Assembly: GCA_963966275.1 (NCBI GenBank) | Contig: CAWZYQ010000086.1 | Span: 1 to 15,837, forward strand | From: UBA10427 sp003500135 | GTDB lineage: Bacteria > Bacteroidota > Bacteroidia > Cytophagales > Cyclobacteriaceae | DNA: 15,837 nt | Reading direction: 5' to 3' | Shown: in pieces, positions 1 to 7,737 of the stretch | Position numbering within the stretch: position 1 is the first letter of the stretch | Layout: the number at the start of each line of letters is the position of its first letter | The notes under the pieces: model-generated | What the model was told of the DNA's origin: nothing | The model's database searches: none | Seen by the model: only the letters and a program-made list of their open reading frames with translations | Made by a program: the position numbers and the translations under genes

Positions 1-696
1 GTTTTTAATTTCAATTTTACCTGGAAACAGCTTGTCTTGCAATTTCATGTTGATCTGAAGCTCACTGGTGTTACAGGTCATTTTGACAACCAGAGGTATA
101 ATGACCGGAACTAATGCCATATAACTATAGGCAGCTATTGCTACAGGCCCCAGCAAATGATCGGCCAGGATTATTGTAGTATATATTGCCGTAGGGCCGT
201 CAGCGCCTCCGATGATACCTAATGAGGCCGCTTCTTCGATGGAAAAGCCAACCAGTAGGGCGCATATCAGTACGGTAAAAATTCCAATTTGTGCTGCTGC
301 ACCAAAAAAGGCGAGTCTTAAATTGCGAAGCATGGGCCCGAAATCGGTTAAAGCGCCAACTCCCATAAATATGACAGGTGGAAGAAAACCGGTTTTGATG
401 AGAGAATAATAGACGAAATTTATAATTCCGTATTCTTTGGCAATTTCAAGCATGGTTAGGTGTGTAATTCCCGGAGCTTGTTCAGTTGAAACTACTCCCA
501 TGGGTTCTCCGCTCACCAATACTCCTGGAAAATTCGCTATCAATAAACCAAAGGCGATAGGTACCAAAAGTAGGGGTTCATACTTTTTATGAATACCCAG
601 AAAAAGTAAAACCGTTCCGATGAGCCACATCAATATCATGCCCGGTGTAATGCCACCTAAAGCAGTCATATTGAATAATTTTTCAAAGATTTCCAT
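1..696 (-). CDS. oadB: Sodium-pumping oxaloacetate decarboxylase, beta subunit (partial, 3' end outside window)
   Basis: This is the membrane subunit that decarboxylates carboxybiotin and couples this to Na+ export. The reading frame opens with ATG at 694-696 and runs without a stop to the window edge, giving the N-terminal 232 residues; full family members are roughly 380-430 aa. Several hydrophobic segments are visible (about residues 20-37, 41-60, 127-150 and 183-205). The motif GGADGPT lies at residues 163-169, followed by IY. From memory, its Asp166 and the downstream Tyr192 correspond to essential Na+/H+-handling residues of the Klebsiella enzyme. A purine-rich AGAGGTAAAG lies upstream of the start. 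The gene follows the alpha subunit by 21 bp, so the order gamma-alpha-beta is as in classical oadGAB. The exact substrate class (oxaloacetate rather than methylmalonyl-CoA) rests on the alpha subunit. Confidence 0.9.
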   Translation of the reverse strand, partial: MEIFEKLFNMTALGGITPGMILMWLIGTVLLFLGIHKKYEPLLLVPIAFGLLIANFPGVLVSGEPMGVVSTEQAPGITHLTMLEIAKEYGIINFVYYSLIKTGFLPPVIFMGVGALTDFGPMLRNLRLAFFGAAAQIGIFTVLICALLVGFSIEEAASLGIIGGADGPTAIYTTIILADHLLGPVAIAAYSYMALVPVIIPLVVKMTCNTSELQINMKLQDKLFPGKIEIKN

Positions 697-717
697 AGTA
701 ACTGACTTTACCTCTAC

Positions 718-2595
718 TTATTTCAATCGAATAAGAACATCGTCCTCTTCTACTGCTGCTCCATCGCTAAGGCAAACTTCAGTAACCACTCCCGACTGAT
801 TGGATGAAATGGCATTATACACTTTCATTGACTCGATGTAGCCGATAACCTGACCTTCCGTTACATTATCACCTACTTTGACCGGGGCCTCATCATTGTT
901 TTTGGTCAGGAAAAAGCTGCCTTCAAGAGGAGCTTGAATTTCTTTTCCCCCTGCTTTAGTATTGCCAACTGGTTGCTTTATTTCCTTTTCACTTGTAGAT
1001 GATGGCTTCAAATTTGAATCTTCATAGCTCACATTCACAAGAAATTTTTCGCCATTCACGTCTATTTGGAGTGTTTTTGGTGAAAAATGGGTTATTGCAG
1101 AGGTTGCTGTTTCAACCGATTCCGATTTGGAATTTTTTGCTTTTTTCTCAGCAAGTTCTTTTTCAAAATCTGATTTCGCCTTTCCCGATCTCATGTTTCT
1201 GTATTGAACCGGATGCATGGCCAGTTCAAATAGCTCTTCATCGTCTTCGCCGTAGTCCCATCCCTTTTCATCCATTTCTTTTTTGAACATATCGAGTTCA
1301 TCGGGATATAAATCCTGAGGATTTCCGGTATAAAATTCCCTGCCCTCCATTTTTGCTTTTTCAATGAGTTCAGGATCAAGTGGGCCCGGAAGCTGTCCTT
1401 GTTTGCCAAGCAACATATCCCATGTGTTATCATCGATTATACTCCAGCGCTCTTTACCTTTAGCCATTTGCATCACATTGATCAATGCTGTGTTTTTGAC
1501 ATACTGGCTGTATGGGGTTACCAACGGAGGATAACCCATTTTGGGCCAGATATATTCGACCTCTTCAAATAATTTGAGCAATAGTTCATCCAGATTGGTT
1601 TCCTGCTTATCGTTTTTCCTTAACCATTTATTCAGGCTGTTCAGGTTATTTTCGAGATCGGACATAAGGCTGCCCATCATACCACCGGGCAGGCCCGAAC
1701 CGATAAGAAGCGAGTTCAAATAACGGTTTCTGGGGTTTATAAAGTATCCCAGAAAATCATCAATAAATCCCTGGGTTAGTCTCCGCGCCTCCATATAGGC
1801 TTTCATATTTACTTTAGGAACAGTAAACCCGGCATCTTCCAACATCGCCTGCACTGTTAACAAATCGGCATGACCTGTTCCCCATGACAGGGGCTCCATG
1901 CCTACATCAATAATTTCGGCGCCTGCACGAGCCACCTCTAAAATAGAGGCGGTAGTAAACCCGGGGGCGGTTTGTCCATGATATTGAATTAAAATATCGG
2001 GGTAGGCCGCTTTGATGCCTTCCACAATTTTCCCTAAAGAAACCGGCCTTCCGATCCCTGCCATATCCTTTAGGCAAATTTCTTCTGAACCTGCATCAAT
2101 CAATTCAGACGCCATTTTAACGTAATAATCAACAGTGTGGATTTTTGAATGAGTAAGGCTCAATGTACCCTGGGCGATCATACCCCCTTGTTTGGCAAAA
2201 TTGATGGAATCGATGATATTTCGCACGTCGTTCAGGCCATCGAACGAGCGCGCAATATCCACGCCTTGTCTTTTCTTTACTTTAAACATTAATTTTCTGA
2301 CATCAGCAGGAACAGGATTCATACGGATGCCATTCAGGCCGCGCTCAAGCATATGGGTTTTTATGCCGGCATCATTGAAAGGCTTACACCAGGCCCTTAC
2401 TGCTTTGTTCGGATTTTCCCCAAACAACAGTTGTATTTGCTCAAATCCACCTCCGTTTGTCTCCACTCTCGAGAAACAATCCATATCAATAATCACAGGG
2501 GCAATTTGCTCTAGTTGATCTTTACCTGGCATATACTTACCGGCCGATTGCCACATGTCGCGGTATACAAGTGAAAACTGAATTTCTCGTCCCAT
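718..2595 (-). CDS. oadA: Oxaloacetate decarboxylase alpha subunit: carboxyltransferase domain fused to biotin carrier domain
   Basis: The 625-aa protein transfers the carboxyl group of oxaloacetate to its own biotin, which then docks on the beta subunit. The N-terminal part (about 1-300) is an HMGL/pyruvate-carboxylase-like TIM barrel: YRDMWQS at 11-17 supplies the metal-binding Asp13, and LKDMAGIG at 175-182 carries Lys176, the position of the carbamylated metal-ligand lysine. The middle (about 310-480) is the PYC_OADA conserved domain (GLPGGMMGSL, YPPLVTPYSQ). A low-complexity linker (about 490-570) leads to a biotinyl domain with ESMKVYN and biotin attachment at Lys591. The length is typical for the fused form. 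An oddity is that the HxH motif expected on a barrel strand reads YHGQ (His206, Gln208), so the second His is missing. The gene starts 5 bp after the gamma-subunit stop, implying one transcript. Confidence 0.93.
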   Translation of the reverse strand: MGREIQFSLVYRDMWQSAGKYMPGKDQLEQIAPVIIDMDCFSRVETNGGGFEQIQLLFGENPNKAVRAWCKPFNDAGIKTHMLERGLNGIRMNPVPADVRKLMFKVKKRQGVDIARSFDGLNDVRNIIDSINFAKQGGMIAQGTLSLTHSKIHTVDYYVKMASELIDAGSEEICLKDMAGIGRPVSLGKIVEGIKAAYPDILIQYHGQTAPGFTTASILEVARAGAEIIDVGMEPLSWGTGHADLLTVQAMLEDAGFTVPKVNMKAYMEARRLTQGFIDDFLGYFINPRNRYLNSLLIGSGLPGGMMGSLMSDLENNLNSLNKWLRKNDKQETNLDELLLKLFEEVEYIWPKMGYPPLVTPYSQYVKNTALINVMQMAKGKERWSIIDDNTWDMLLGKQGQLPGPLDPELIEKAKMEGREFYTGNPQDLYPDELDMFKKEMDEKGWDYGEDDEELFELAMHPVQYRNMRSGKAKSDFEKELAEKKAKNSKSESVETATSAITHFSPKTLQIDVNGEKFLVNVSYEDSNLKPSSTSEKEIKQPVGNTKAGGKEIQAPLEGSFFLTKNNDEAPVKVGDNVTEGQVIGYIESMKVYNAISSNQSGVVTEVCLSDGAAVEEDDVLIRLK

Positions 2596-2600
2596 ACCTA

Positions 2601-2873
2601 TTATGATTTGTTTTGTTTATTCATTTTTGAAATGTGCTCTACCTTACCTTTCCCACCTGTAATTGTTTCTACCGCTGCTACAATGGCAGCAATTTCGTTG
2701 GGTTTAACTTCCTGATGGGGTTCAAAAGTAGAAAGCTGTGGAAGTTGTGGGTAAAAACGGTTAACAATCCGGATCAATAGACTACCCAGTAAAACAATGA
2801 GTGACAGAATAGCAAAAACCGTAATGATGCCAACAATGAGCAGCATTATGGCCGTATTGATTTGATCAGGCAT
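2601..2873 (-). CDS. oadG: Oxaloacetate decarboxylase gamma subunit (OadG family)
   Basis: This 90-aa single-span membrane protein assembles the decarboxylase by linking the alpha subunit to the beta subunit. One long hydrophobic helix covers about residues 7-34. It is followed by a basic and polar cytoplasmic tail ending in a lysine-rich stretch, the usual OadG layout. The tail contains IAAIVAAVETITGGKGKV, resembling the hydrophobic segment seen in many Bacteroidota OadG proteins. It is the first gene of the operon, 5 bp ahead of the alpha subunit. The sequence of this family is poorly conserved, so the call depends as much on size, topology and position as on residues. Confidence 0.85.
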   Translation of the reverse strand: MPDQINTAIMLLIVGIITVFAILSLIVLLGSLLIRIVNRFYPQLPQLSTFEPHQEVKPNEIAAIVAAVETITGGKGKVEHISKMNKQNKS

Positions 2874-2895
2874 AAGTTTTAGCTTTAGGTTGATA

Positions 2896-2928
2896 TGAAT
2901 TTAGCAAGAAAAAGGGTAAACCGGTCAA
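2896..2928 (-). promoter_or_regulatory. Possible Bacteroidota-type promoter of the oadGAB operon
   Basis: On the minus strand a TTG (2926-2928) is followed after 22 nt by TAAATTCA (2896-2903), a 6 of 8 match to TAnnTTTG. It lies 23 bp before the oadG start. The spacing and match are only fair, so this is a weak call. Confidence 0.3.
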
Positions 2929-2957
2929 TGAATGATTGTGAAAAACGTCATACCGGG

Positions 2958-3000
2958 ACTATTTTCATTTCCTGAAACGGAAAAAATCTTCCGAAATAGT
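2958..3000. repeat. Imperfect nested inverted repeat between the response regulator and oadG; possible weak terminator
   Basis: The outer arms ACTATTT (2958-2964) and AAATAGT (2994-3000) are complementary. Smaller complementary segments lie inside them (TTTCC/GGAAA, or TTCCG/CGGAA in an alternative fold). It lies just past the response-regulator stop codon on the minus strand. It lacks a GC-rich stem and has no clean T-tract after it, so termination is only a possibility. Confidence 0.3.
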
Positions 3001-3003
3001 TTT

Positions 3004-3687
3004 TTAAGCCTTATTTCTTAACATGAAACCTATTCCGTGGTAATTTTCAATTTGAATACCGGGATCATTTTTCAGGTATTTTCTTAAACGTGATATAAAC
3101 ACATCCAGGCTACGACCCATAAAATAATCATCCTGACCCCATACTGAAGTTAATATTTCTGACCTTTTGACCACGGTGTTTTGTTTTTTTACCAAAAGGC
3201 CGAGAAGGGCAGCTTCTTTTTCCGTCAACTTCTTCGTGCTTTTATCCTGGTAGGTTAGTAGAAGTGCATGAGGTTCAAACTGATATTTCCCTATTTTCAA
3301 CACCTGTTCCGTTGGCGAAGTGGGATAGCTGCGACGCAATAATGCCCGAAGCCTGAGCAGGAGTTCTTCCATTGAAAATGGCTTGGTCAGATAGTCGTCG
3401 GCACCGGAACGCAAGCCCTTAATTCTATCTTCCTGCAGTGTTCTGGCCGTAAGAAAGACAATTGGCAACTCGTAATTTTGAGTTCTTATTTCTTCACAAA
3501 ATGAAAATCCATCGCCATCTGGAAGCATTACATCGAGTATACCCAGGTCAATGGGCCGGGCATGAATTATTTCCCTGGCATTTTCCACATTTTTCGCCCA
3601 GAATACCTCATATTTATTTTCCAAAAGGTGTTCCTGAATAATCAAACCAAGGTTATGATCGTCTTCCAGTAATAGCACTTTATTCAT
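3004..3687 (-). CDS. OmpR/PhoB-family response regulator (RprY-like)
   Basis: This 227-aa DNA-binding response regulator is phosphorylated by the kinase encoded immediately upstream. The receiver domain (1-118) shows the acidic pair Asp9/Asp10, the phospho-acceptor Asp52 in ILDVMLPDGDG, Thr80 in VFLTAR, and Lys102 in LTKPF. The C-terminal winged-helix domain (about 128-224) has the usual LTEKEAALLGLL start and a recognition region SLDVFISRLRKYL. The start codon lies inside the end of the kinase gene (8-bp overlap, ATGAATAA), so the two are co-transcribed and probably translationally coupled. The pair resembles the Bacteroides/Porphyromonas RprX-RprY system in organisation and kinase topology, but I cannot prove orthology without alignment. 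It points toward the sodium-pump operon, 130 bp away, which makes that operon a candidate target. Confidence 0.93.
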   Translation of the reverse strand: MNKVLLLEDDHNLGLIIQEHLLENKYEVFWAKNVENAREIIHARPIDLGILDVMLPDGDGFSFCEEIRTQNYELPIVFLTARTLQEDRIKGLRSGADDYLTKPFSMEELLLRLRALLRRSYPTSPTEQVLKIGKYQFEPHALLLTYQDKSTKKLTEKEAALLGLLVKKQNTVVKRSEILTSVWGQDDYFMGRSLDVFISRLRKYLKNDPGIQIENYHGIGFMLRNKA

Positions 3688-4951
3688 GATATGGCAATTT
3701 TATTGAAAAAGTGGTGCCGCCATAAGGATTATTGCTCAATTCTATACTTCCGCCATGTAAAGTCACTATTCTTCTGACATAATGAAGCCCAAGCCCAAGC
3801 CCTTCTTTTAAAAGTTTTCGGTGCTGCTCAATTCTGTAATACTTTTCAAAAATTTTTTTTCGCTCCTTTTTAGGGATACCCAGACCATTGTCAGTGCAAC
3901 TTATTTCCATCCACTTTTTTTGTTCCCGTAAGGAAAATATGACCCGGGGTTGTTTTTGATTATGTTTTAAGGCATTGATAAGAAGATTGCCAATGACCCC
4001 TGACAAATGCAATGGATCTGCTTTAATTGGCTTAATTGTTGTTTCTGAAACTATGTCAACATTTGCCGAACAAGTTTCAATTTCCTGTTTATTTTGCCGG
4101 ACTACCGCACGAATAATTTCGATAGGCTGAATATATTCCGTTTGAAGCTTAAAATGGGATTGATCTATACTATTGAGGTCCAATGCCCGTGTGGTTAGCT
4201 GTTTAAGTCTGTCGCTTTCTTCTTTAATTATACCGGCATAATTAGTGAGTTTACTGGTGTTTTCTTCGATTCCGGGTTTTAGCAAAACATCAGCCGATAA
4301 GCCTATGGTTGTGAGCGGCGTTTTGAATTCGTGTGATATGGTATTGATAAAGTCTTTTTGTATTTCCGTAAACCGTTTCTGGCGAAAGAGGACAATAAGC
4401 ACAAATGCAAAAAACAGAAATAGCAGCAGCATTATGATTGAACTATATAACCAAAGCTGCATATTGCTAAATACATATCCACTCATATTTGGGAAATGGA
4501 CACCAAAGTAATAGTCTGAATCGCCGTATGAAGGCCATTTACCAATTTTTTTGGTCGCCTGGGGCCGGTCATCCAGATTGAGATAGTCGCCATATATCAA
4601 TTGTTCGCTCTCGCAATTGTAAACAGCATATTCCAAATCTGTTTTAATATTGCGCTTTTTAAATTCATTGACCAGCAAAGTTTCCAGAAGTGGCACGTTG
4701 ATCTCATCGTTGAACTGTACTACAAAATAATTTTGTGAAATAGGTTGAACCGGATTTTCGTCCGGGATTGGATGGTCGTTGTAGGCCCACATTTTCCATG
4801 CTACCTGTTGCAGGGCAGTATTGATGCCCGATTCTACCTGTTTTTGTCGAATATTAAACGCCATATTAAACCAATAGGCCTGAATAATCGTTATTCCGAT
4901 GGTGATTAATACCGCGAAAAGAATGATGATTTGTATGTGGAGTTTTTTCAC
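3680..4951 (-). CDS. Membrane sensor histidine kinase (RprX-like), partner of the downstream response regulator
   Basis: This 423-aa inner-membrane sensor has two transmembrane helices (about 5-27 and 167-189) enclosing a periplasmic domain of about 140 residues. The cytoplasmic part begins with the HisKA domain, ISHEFKTPLTT, with phospho-acceptor His207. An HATPase_c domain follows with N-box NALKHN, G1 box DNGLGIP and G2 box GLGLGLHYV. No HAMP or PAS domain is evident between helix 2 and HisKA. The start is GTG at 4949-4951; it gives a sensible N-terminus (short charged MKKLH, then the first helix). The periplasmic domain contains many aromatic residues but no signature that identifies the signal. 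The gene diverges from DUF1573 and shares its upstream region. Confidence 0.93.
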   Translation of the reverse strand: MKKLHIQIIILFAVLITIGITIIQAYWFNMAFNIRQKQVESGINTALQQVAWKMWAYNDHPIPDENPVQPISQNYFVVQFNDEINVPLLETLLVNEFKKRNIKTDLEYAVYNCESEQLIYGDYLNLDDRPQATKKIGKWPSYGDSDYYFGVHFPNMSGYVFSNMQLWLYSSIIMLLLFLFFAFVLIVLFRQKRFTEIQKDFINTISHEFKTPLTTIGLSADVLLKPGIEENTSKLTNYAGIIKEESDRLKQLTTRALDLNSIDQSHFKLQTEYIQPIEIIRAVVRQNKQEIETCSANVDIVSETTIKPIKADPLHLSGVIGNLLINALKHNQKQPRVIFSLREQKKWMEISCTDNGLGIPKKERKKIFEKYYRIEQHRKLLKEGLGLGLHYVRRIVTLHGGSIELSNNPYGGTTFSIKLPYHE

Positions 4952-4990
4952 GCTTTAAAGAAAAATAAAAAATTGCATCATTTTTGTACA

Positions 4991-5029
4991 TTAACAAGTC
5001 GTTAACAAACTTTTGATGGTTATTAACAA
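4991..5029. promoter_or_regulatory. Three direct repeats TTAACAA, candidate response-regulator operator
   Basis: TTAACAA occurs at 4991-4997, 5002-5008 and 5023-5029, all in the same orientation. The start-to-start spacings are 11 and 21 bp, one and two DNA turns, the arrangement expected for tandem binding of an OmpR-family regulator. They lie between the divergent kinase and DUF1573 starts. Autoregulation is an inference. Confidence 0.5.
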
Positions 5030-5047
5030 AATCTTGGATTAAGTTTG
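5013..5047 (+). promoter_or_regulatory. Probable Bacteroidota-type promoter of the DUF1573 gene
   Basis: TAAGTTTG at 5040-5047 matches the TAnnTTTG -7 box exactly and lies 34 bp before the ATG at 5082. The nearest upstream TTG (5013-5015, within TTTTG) is 24 nt away, slightly longer than usual. The promoter region overlaps the third TTAACAA repeat. Confidence 0.45.
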
Positions 5048-5081
5048 TACAACTTTGAAATTGAAACTAAATAGTACAAAT

Positions 5082-5495
5082 ATGAAAAAGACCATTTATT
5101 CGACCTTTCTGTTATTGTTCGTTGCTTTTTATGGAATGGCACAGACGGCTAATGTAAAAGTGGAGTCTGGTGCTCCCGGTGCCGCACCTAATTTTGAATG
5201 GGTGGAAACCACGCATAATTTTGGCGACATACCTCAGGGAACCCCGGTGACATATGAATTTGAATTTGTCAATTCCGGACAGGTTCCGCTAATTATTTCT
5301 AATGTAAGAGGCTCTTGTGGTTGTACAGTTGCTGATTACTCGAAAGAACCAGTTGCACCGGGCGAGAAGGGCATGGTTAAAGCAACTTATAATGCTAAAG
5401 CATTAGGTGCGTTTAACAAAAGTATACGCGTAACAGCTAATGTAGAAGGCGGCTCGGAAGTGCTCTATATCAAAGGAAAAGTTTTGAATCAATAG
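5082..5495 (+). CDS. Secreted DUF1573 domain protein
   Basis: This is a 137-aa exported protein of unknown molecular role. The N-terminus MKKTIYSTFLLLFVAFYGMA is a clear signal peptide with cleavage probably after AQ. The DUF1573 domain follows, an Ig-like beta-sandwich: FGDIPQG, the NSGQVPLIIS strand, the conserved GSCGCT with a pair of cysteines, and APGEKG. An in-frame TTG at 5055 would add nine residues before the signal peptide, so I prefer ATG 5082, which also fits the promoter. It is a single-gene unit: a promoter lies upstream and a strong terminator follows 25 bp after the stop. It diverges from the two-component genes and may belong to their regulon. Confidence 0.9.
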   Translation: MKKTIYSTFLLLFVAFYGMAQTANVKVESGAPGAAPNFEWVETTHNFGDIPQGTPVTYEFEFVNSGQVPLIISNVRGSCGCTVADYSKEPVAPGEKGMVKATYNAKALGAFNKSIRVTANVEGGSEVLYIKGKVLNQ

Positions 5496-5520
5496 ATCAG
5501 AATCAATAGATATTTACTGC

Positions 5521-5553
5521 AAAAGCCTGCAATAATTATTGCGGGCTTTTTTT
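5521..5553 (+). terminator. Rho-independent terminator after DUF1573
   Basis: A 13-bp stem pairs 5521-5533 (AAAAGCCTGCAAT) with 5538-5550 (ATTGCGGGCTTTT), containing one G-T pair, with an AATT loop. It ends in a run of seven T (5547-5553). This is a textbook intrinsic terminator. Confidence 0.93.
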
Positions 5554-5861
5554 ATATAGATTGTCAATAGGGTTGGCATAAAAAAGTTCAATGCTTAATA
5601 GCATGTTTATTTAATGAACAAACCGTGCAATCTGCATTAGAAATCGAAGCCACCAAATATTTTTACTAGTTCATGTAGCTTTATATCGGGTAAAAATATG
5701 CCTGAGGTAAGGGCTGTGAATAATGCTTGGATCTTCTAAATCAATAGTTATTTATAAAACCCACCTGTTTTTTGCCCAACATTTAACCCTACAAGTCTTT
5801 TAACTGGCTTTTTTGGTCTAAAGCTCACAATTACCGGTGCAAATCCTTTTATTTTCAAATT
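5554..5861. other. Intergenic region without a recognisable gene
   Basis: About 300 bp of AT-rich DNA lies between the DUF1573 terminator and the TPR-kinase pseudogene. I see no convincing ORF, RNA gene or promoter. The only structure is a small nested inverted repeat: ATGCT-TAAT-AGCAT at 5591-5604, flanked by GTTCA (5586-5590) and TGAAC (5615-5619). The region may hold the decayed promoter of the pseudogene. Confidence 0.5.
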
Positions 5862-7707
5862 ATGAAAACTGTACCAGCCCGGTTATTAGCAATACTTAGT
5901 TTCCTGATTTTACCTGTCATTTCTTATGGCCAGGCAGAAGAATCTACTGAAGCTAAAATCAGAAACTTGCCAACTCAATTTTCAAATCATTGGAATTCCA
6001 ACCCCGAAGTAGCCTACCTTAATATTGACTCCCTTAAAGAGATTGCTAACCGTACGAGTGATCTGGAGCTGAAAGCTACAATCAATAGTTATGAGGGGAT
6101 ATTTTTTTTGCTATTGGATATTACGAAAAGGCGCTTCAAAAATATTATGAGGCAATCGAAAGATTTGAAATGCTTGGCCGCCAACGAAATATTGGTCAAA
6201 TCTATCTCAATATCAGTGCGGTTTATATTCAACGATCAGCTTTTCAGAATAGTCAGCGATATCTGGAAATAGCACTTTCCCTCTTTCAAAAGCAAGGCGA
6301 TGAGCAAAACCTGCTTTCTGCTTACAATAATTTAGGTAAAATATATGAAAATCAGGATAAGTGGAAGCAGGCTTTAAAATATTACAAAAAAGCCCTGGCA
6401 ATGGCGCTACAATTAAACGATACGATCCATTCTCCGATCATAAAGGCCAATCTTGGTCATGTTTTAATCAATTCAAATGATTATACAGAAGCATAAGAGT
6501 TTTTGGAGGAAGGTATATCAAAGCTGGAGAAGTACAAAGACTATCACTCATTGGGTACGGCCTGCATGTATCTTGCCGAGTTGAAACTTGCAATTGGAAA
6601 TACTGAAAAAGCAGAAAAACAGCCTAAGAAATCCGTTGGGTATCCAGAACGGGCAAAAGATGTTAATCAACGTGTTGATTCTTACAAAAAACGCTCTGAA
6701 CTATACGAGGCCAGCGGTAATTTACCCGGGGCCATACAATATCTAAAAAGATATAAAAACCTTGAAGATTCAATGGCCCTTGTCAATAACGACCGAAAGC
6801 TCAATGATGCCGAATTTCAATTCCAATTATCACAAGAGCGACTACAAAAAGAAAAACTAGTACTCGAAAGGGAAAAGGAGGCATATATTTATAAAATAAA
6901 CCGGGCAATGGGCATAATTATGTCCCTGGGCCTTTTAGTTGCTTTGGTATCTTTGCTGTATCTGTTGCTTACCCGTAAAAAACCAAGGGGAGCAAATGAT
7001 ATCCTGGAACACATAGAGGCCCAAAGAACACTTGAATTTAAAGAAATAAACATAGAACCCGAGACCTTTTCCTACCGCTCGTCGCATGACATACGGGGGC
7101 CATTGACCACTATGAAAGGATTGGTCAATCTGGCCGAAATAACACAGAGAACAGGGCTTCCTGAAATTTTCAGCAGGCTTGATGTTATGCTATCGGCGCT
7201 TGACAGAAGGGTTAGAAAGTTGAAAGTAGTCAATGAAATCATCTCATCCGGTCCGCTATAGCTGCAAGTGGACTTATTTCAAAAGGCAAACGAAAAGATA
7301 CTAAATCAAAAAAAAAGCCAGCCTGAATGGTAAAAGTATGGAATTCTGGCAGCAAATTGATAAAAATATCAATATCCACACTTCCCCATTTTTGATCGAG
7401 ATCATGTTTGGTCAATTAATCTCTAATTCGGTCAATTTTTCGAAAGAAGAAGGTGCCTTTGTAGATATCACGGTCAGAAACGTAGGAACATGAGGTGACT
7501 ATCACAGTCCGTGATAATGGGATTGGCATTGATCAGGAGTATATGAACCATATCAGCGAAATGTACTATAAAGCAAATGAGCGTTCAACAGGTGACGGTT
7601 TGGGGCTGTATTTAGTACGGAAACCGGTGGAGAAACTAAATGGCGCCCTTGAATTAAAAAAGATACTTAAGGTAGGTACAGAAGTAAAAATCACAATACC
7701 CAATTGA
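5862..7707 (+). pseudogene. Degraded TPR-repeat sensor histidine kinase
   Basis: Joined across lesions, the stretch would encode about 615 residues: a signal peptide (MKTVPARLLAILSFLILPVI...YGQ), TPR repeats (YNNLGKIYENQDKWKQALKY and similar), a coiled coil, a transmembrane helix near 6910-6970, an H-box SSHDIRGPLTT near 7081-7113, an N-box QLISNSVNFSK near 7411-7446, then DNGIGID and GDGLGLYLV. The frame breaks repeatedly: a 1-base loss in the T8 tract at 6102-6109; an in-frame TAA at 6494-6496; an in-frame TAG at 7259-7261; a 1-base gain in the A9 tract at 7308-7316; and a further shift between about 7480 and 7494. Two nonsense codons plus three shifts argue for true decay, not sequencing error, since all neighbouring genes are intact. 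This cytoplasmic-membrane kinase type is common in Bacteroidota. No partner regulator is adjacent. Confidence 0.9.
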
Positions 7708-7737
7708 AGATAAGACTTGATTTTTTATTAACTACTC

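Noticed and set aside
999..1286. Plus-strand frame opposite the oadA biotin linker
   Set aside because: It is an antisense shadow of a well-supported gene with no recognisable protein features.
2761..2767. Further TTAACAA copy inside oadG as a regulator site
   Set aside because: A single heptamer in AT-rich coding DNA is expected by chance and has no phased partner.
5055..5081. TTG start for DUF1573
   Set aside because: It would put nine residues before a complete signal peptide and lies very close to the probable promoter.
5586..5619. Small nested inverted repeat as an attachment site or mobile-element remnant
   Set aside because: Arms are only five bases, there is no target duplication and no transposase trace nearby.
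7708..7737. Terminator between the pseudogene and the convergent TPR/zinc-ribbon gene
   Set aside because: The gap has a T-run but no stem-loop in front of it on either strand.
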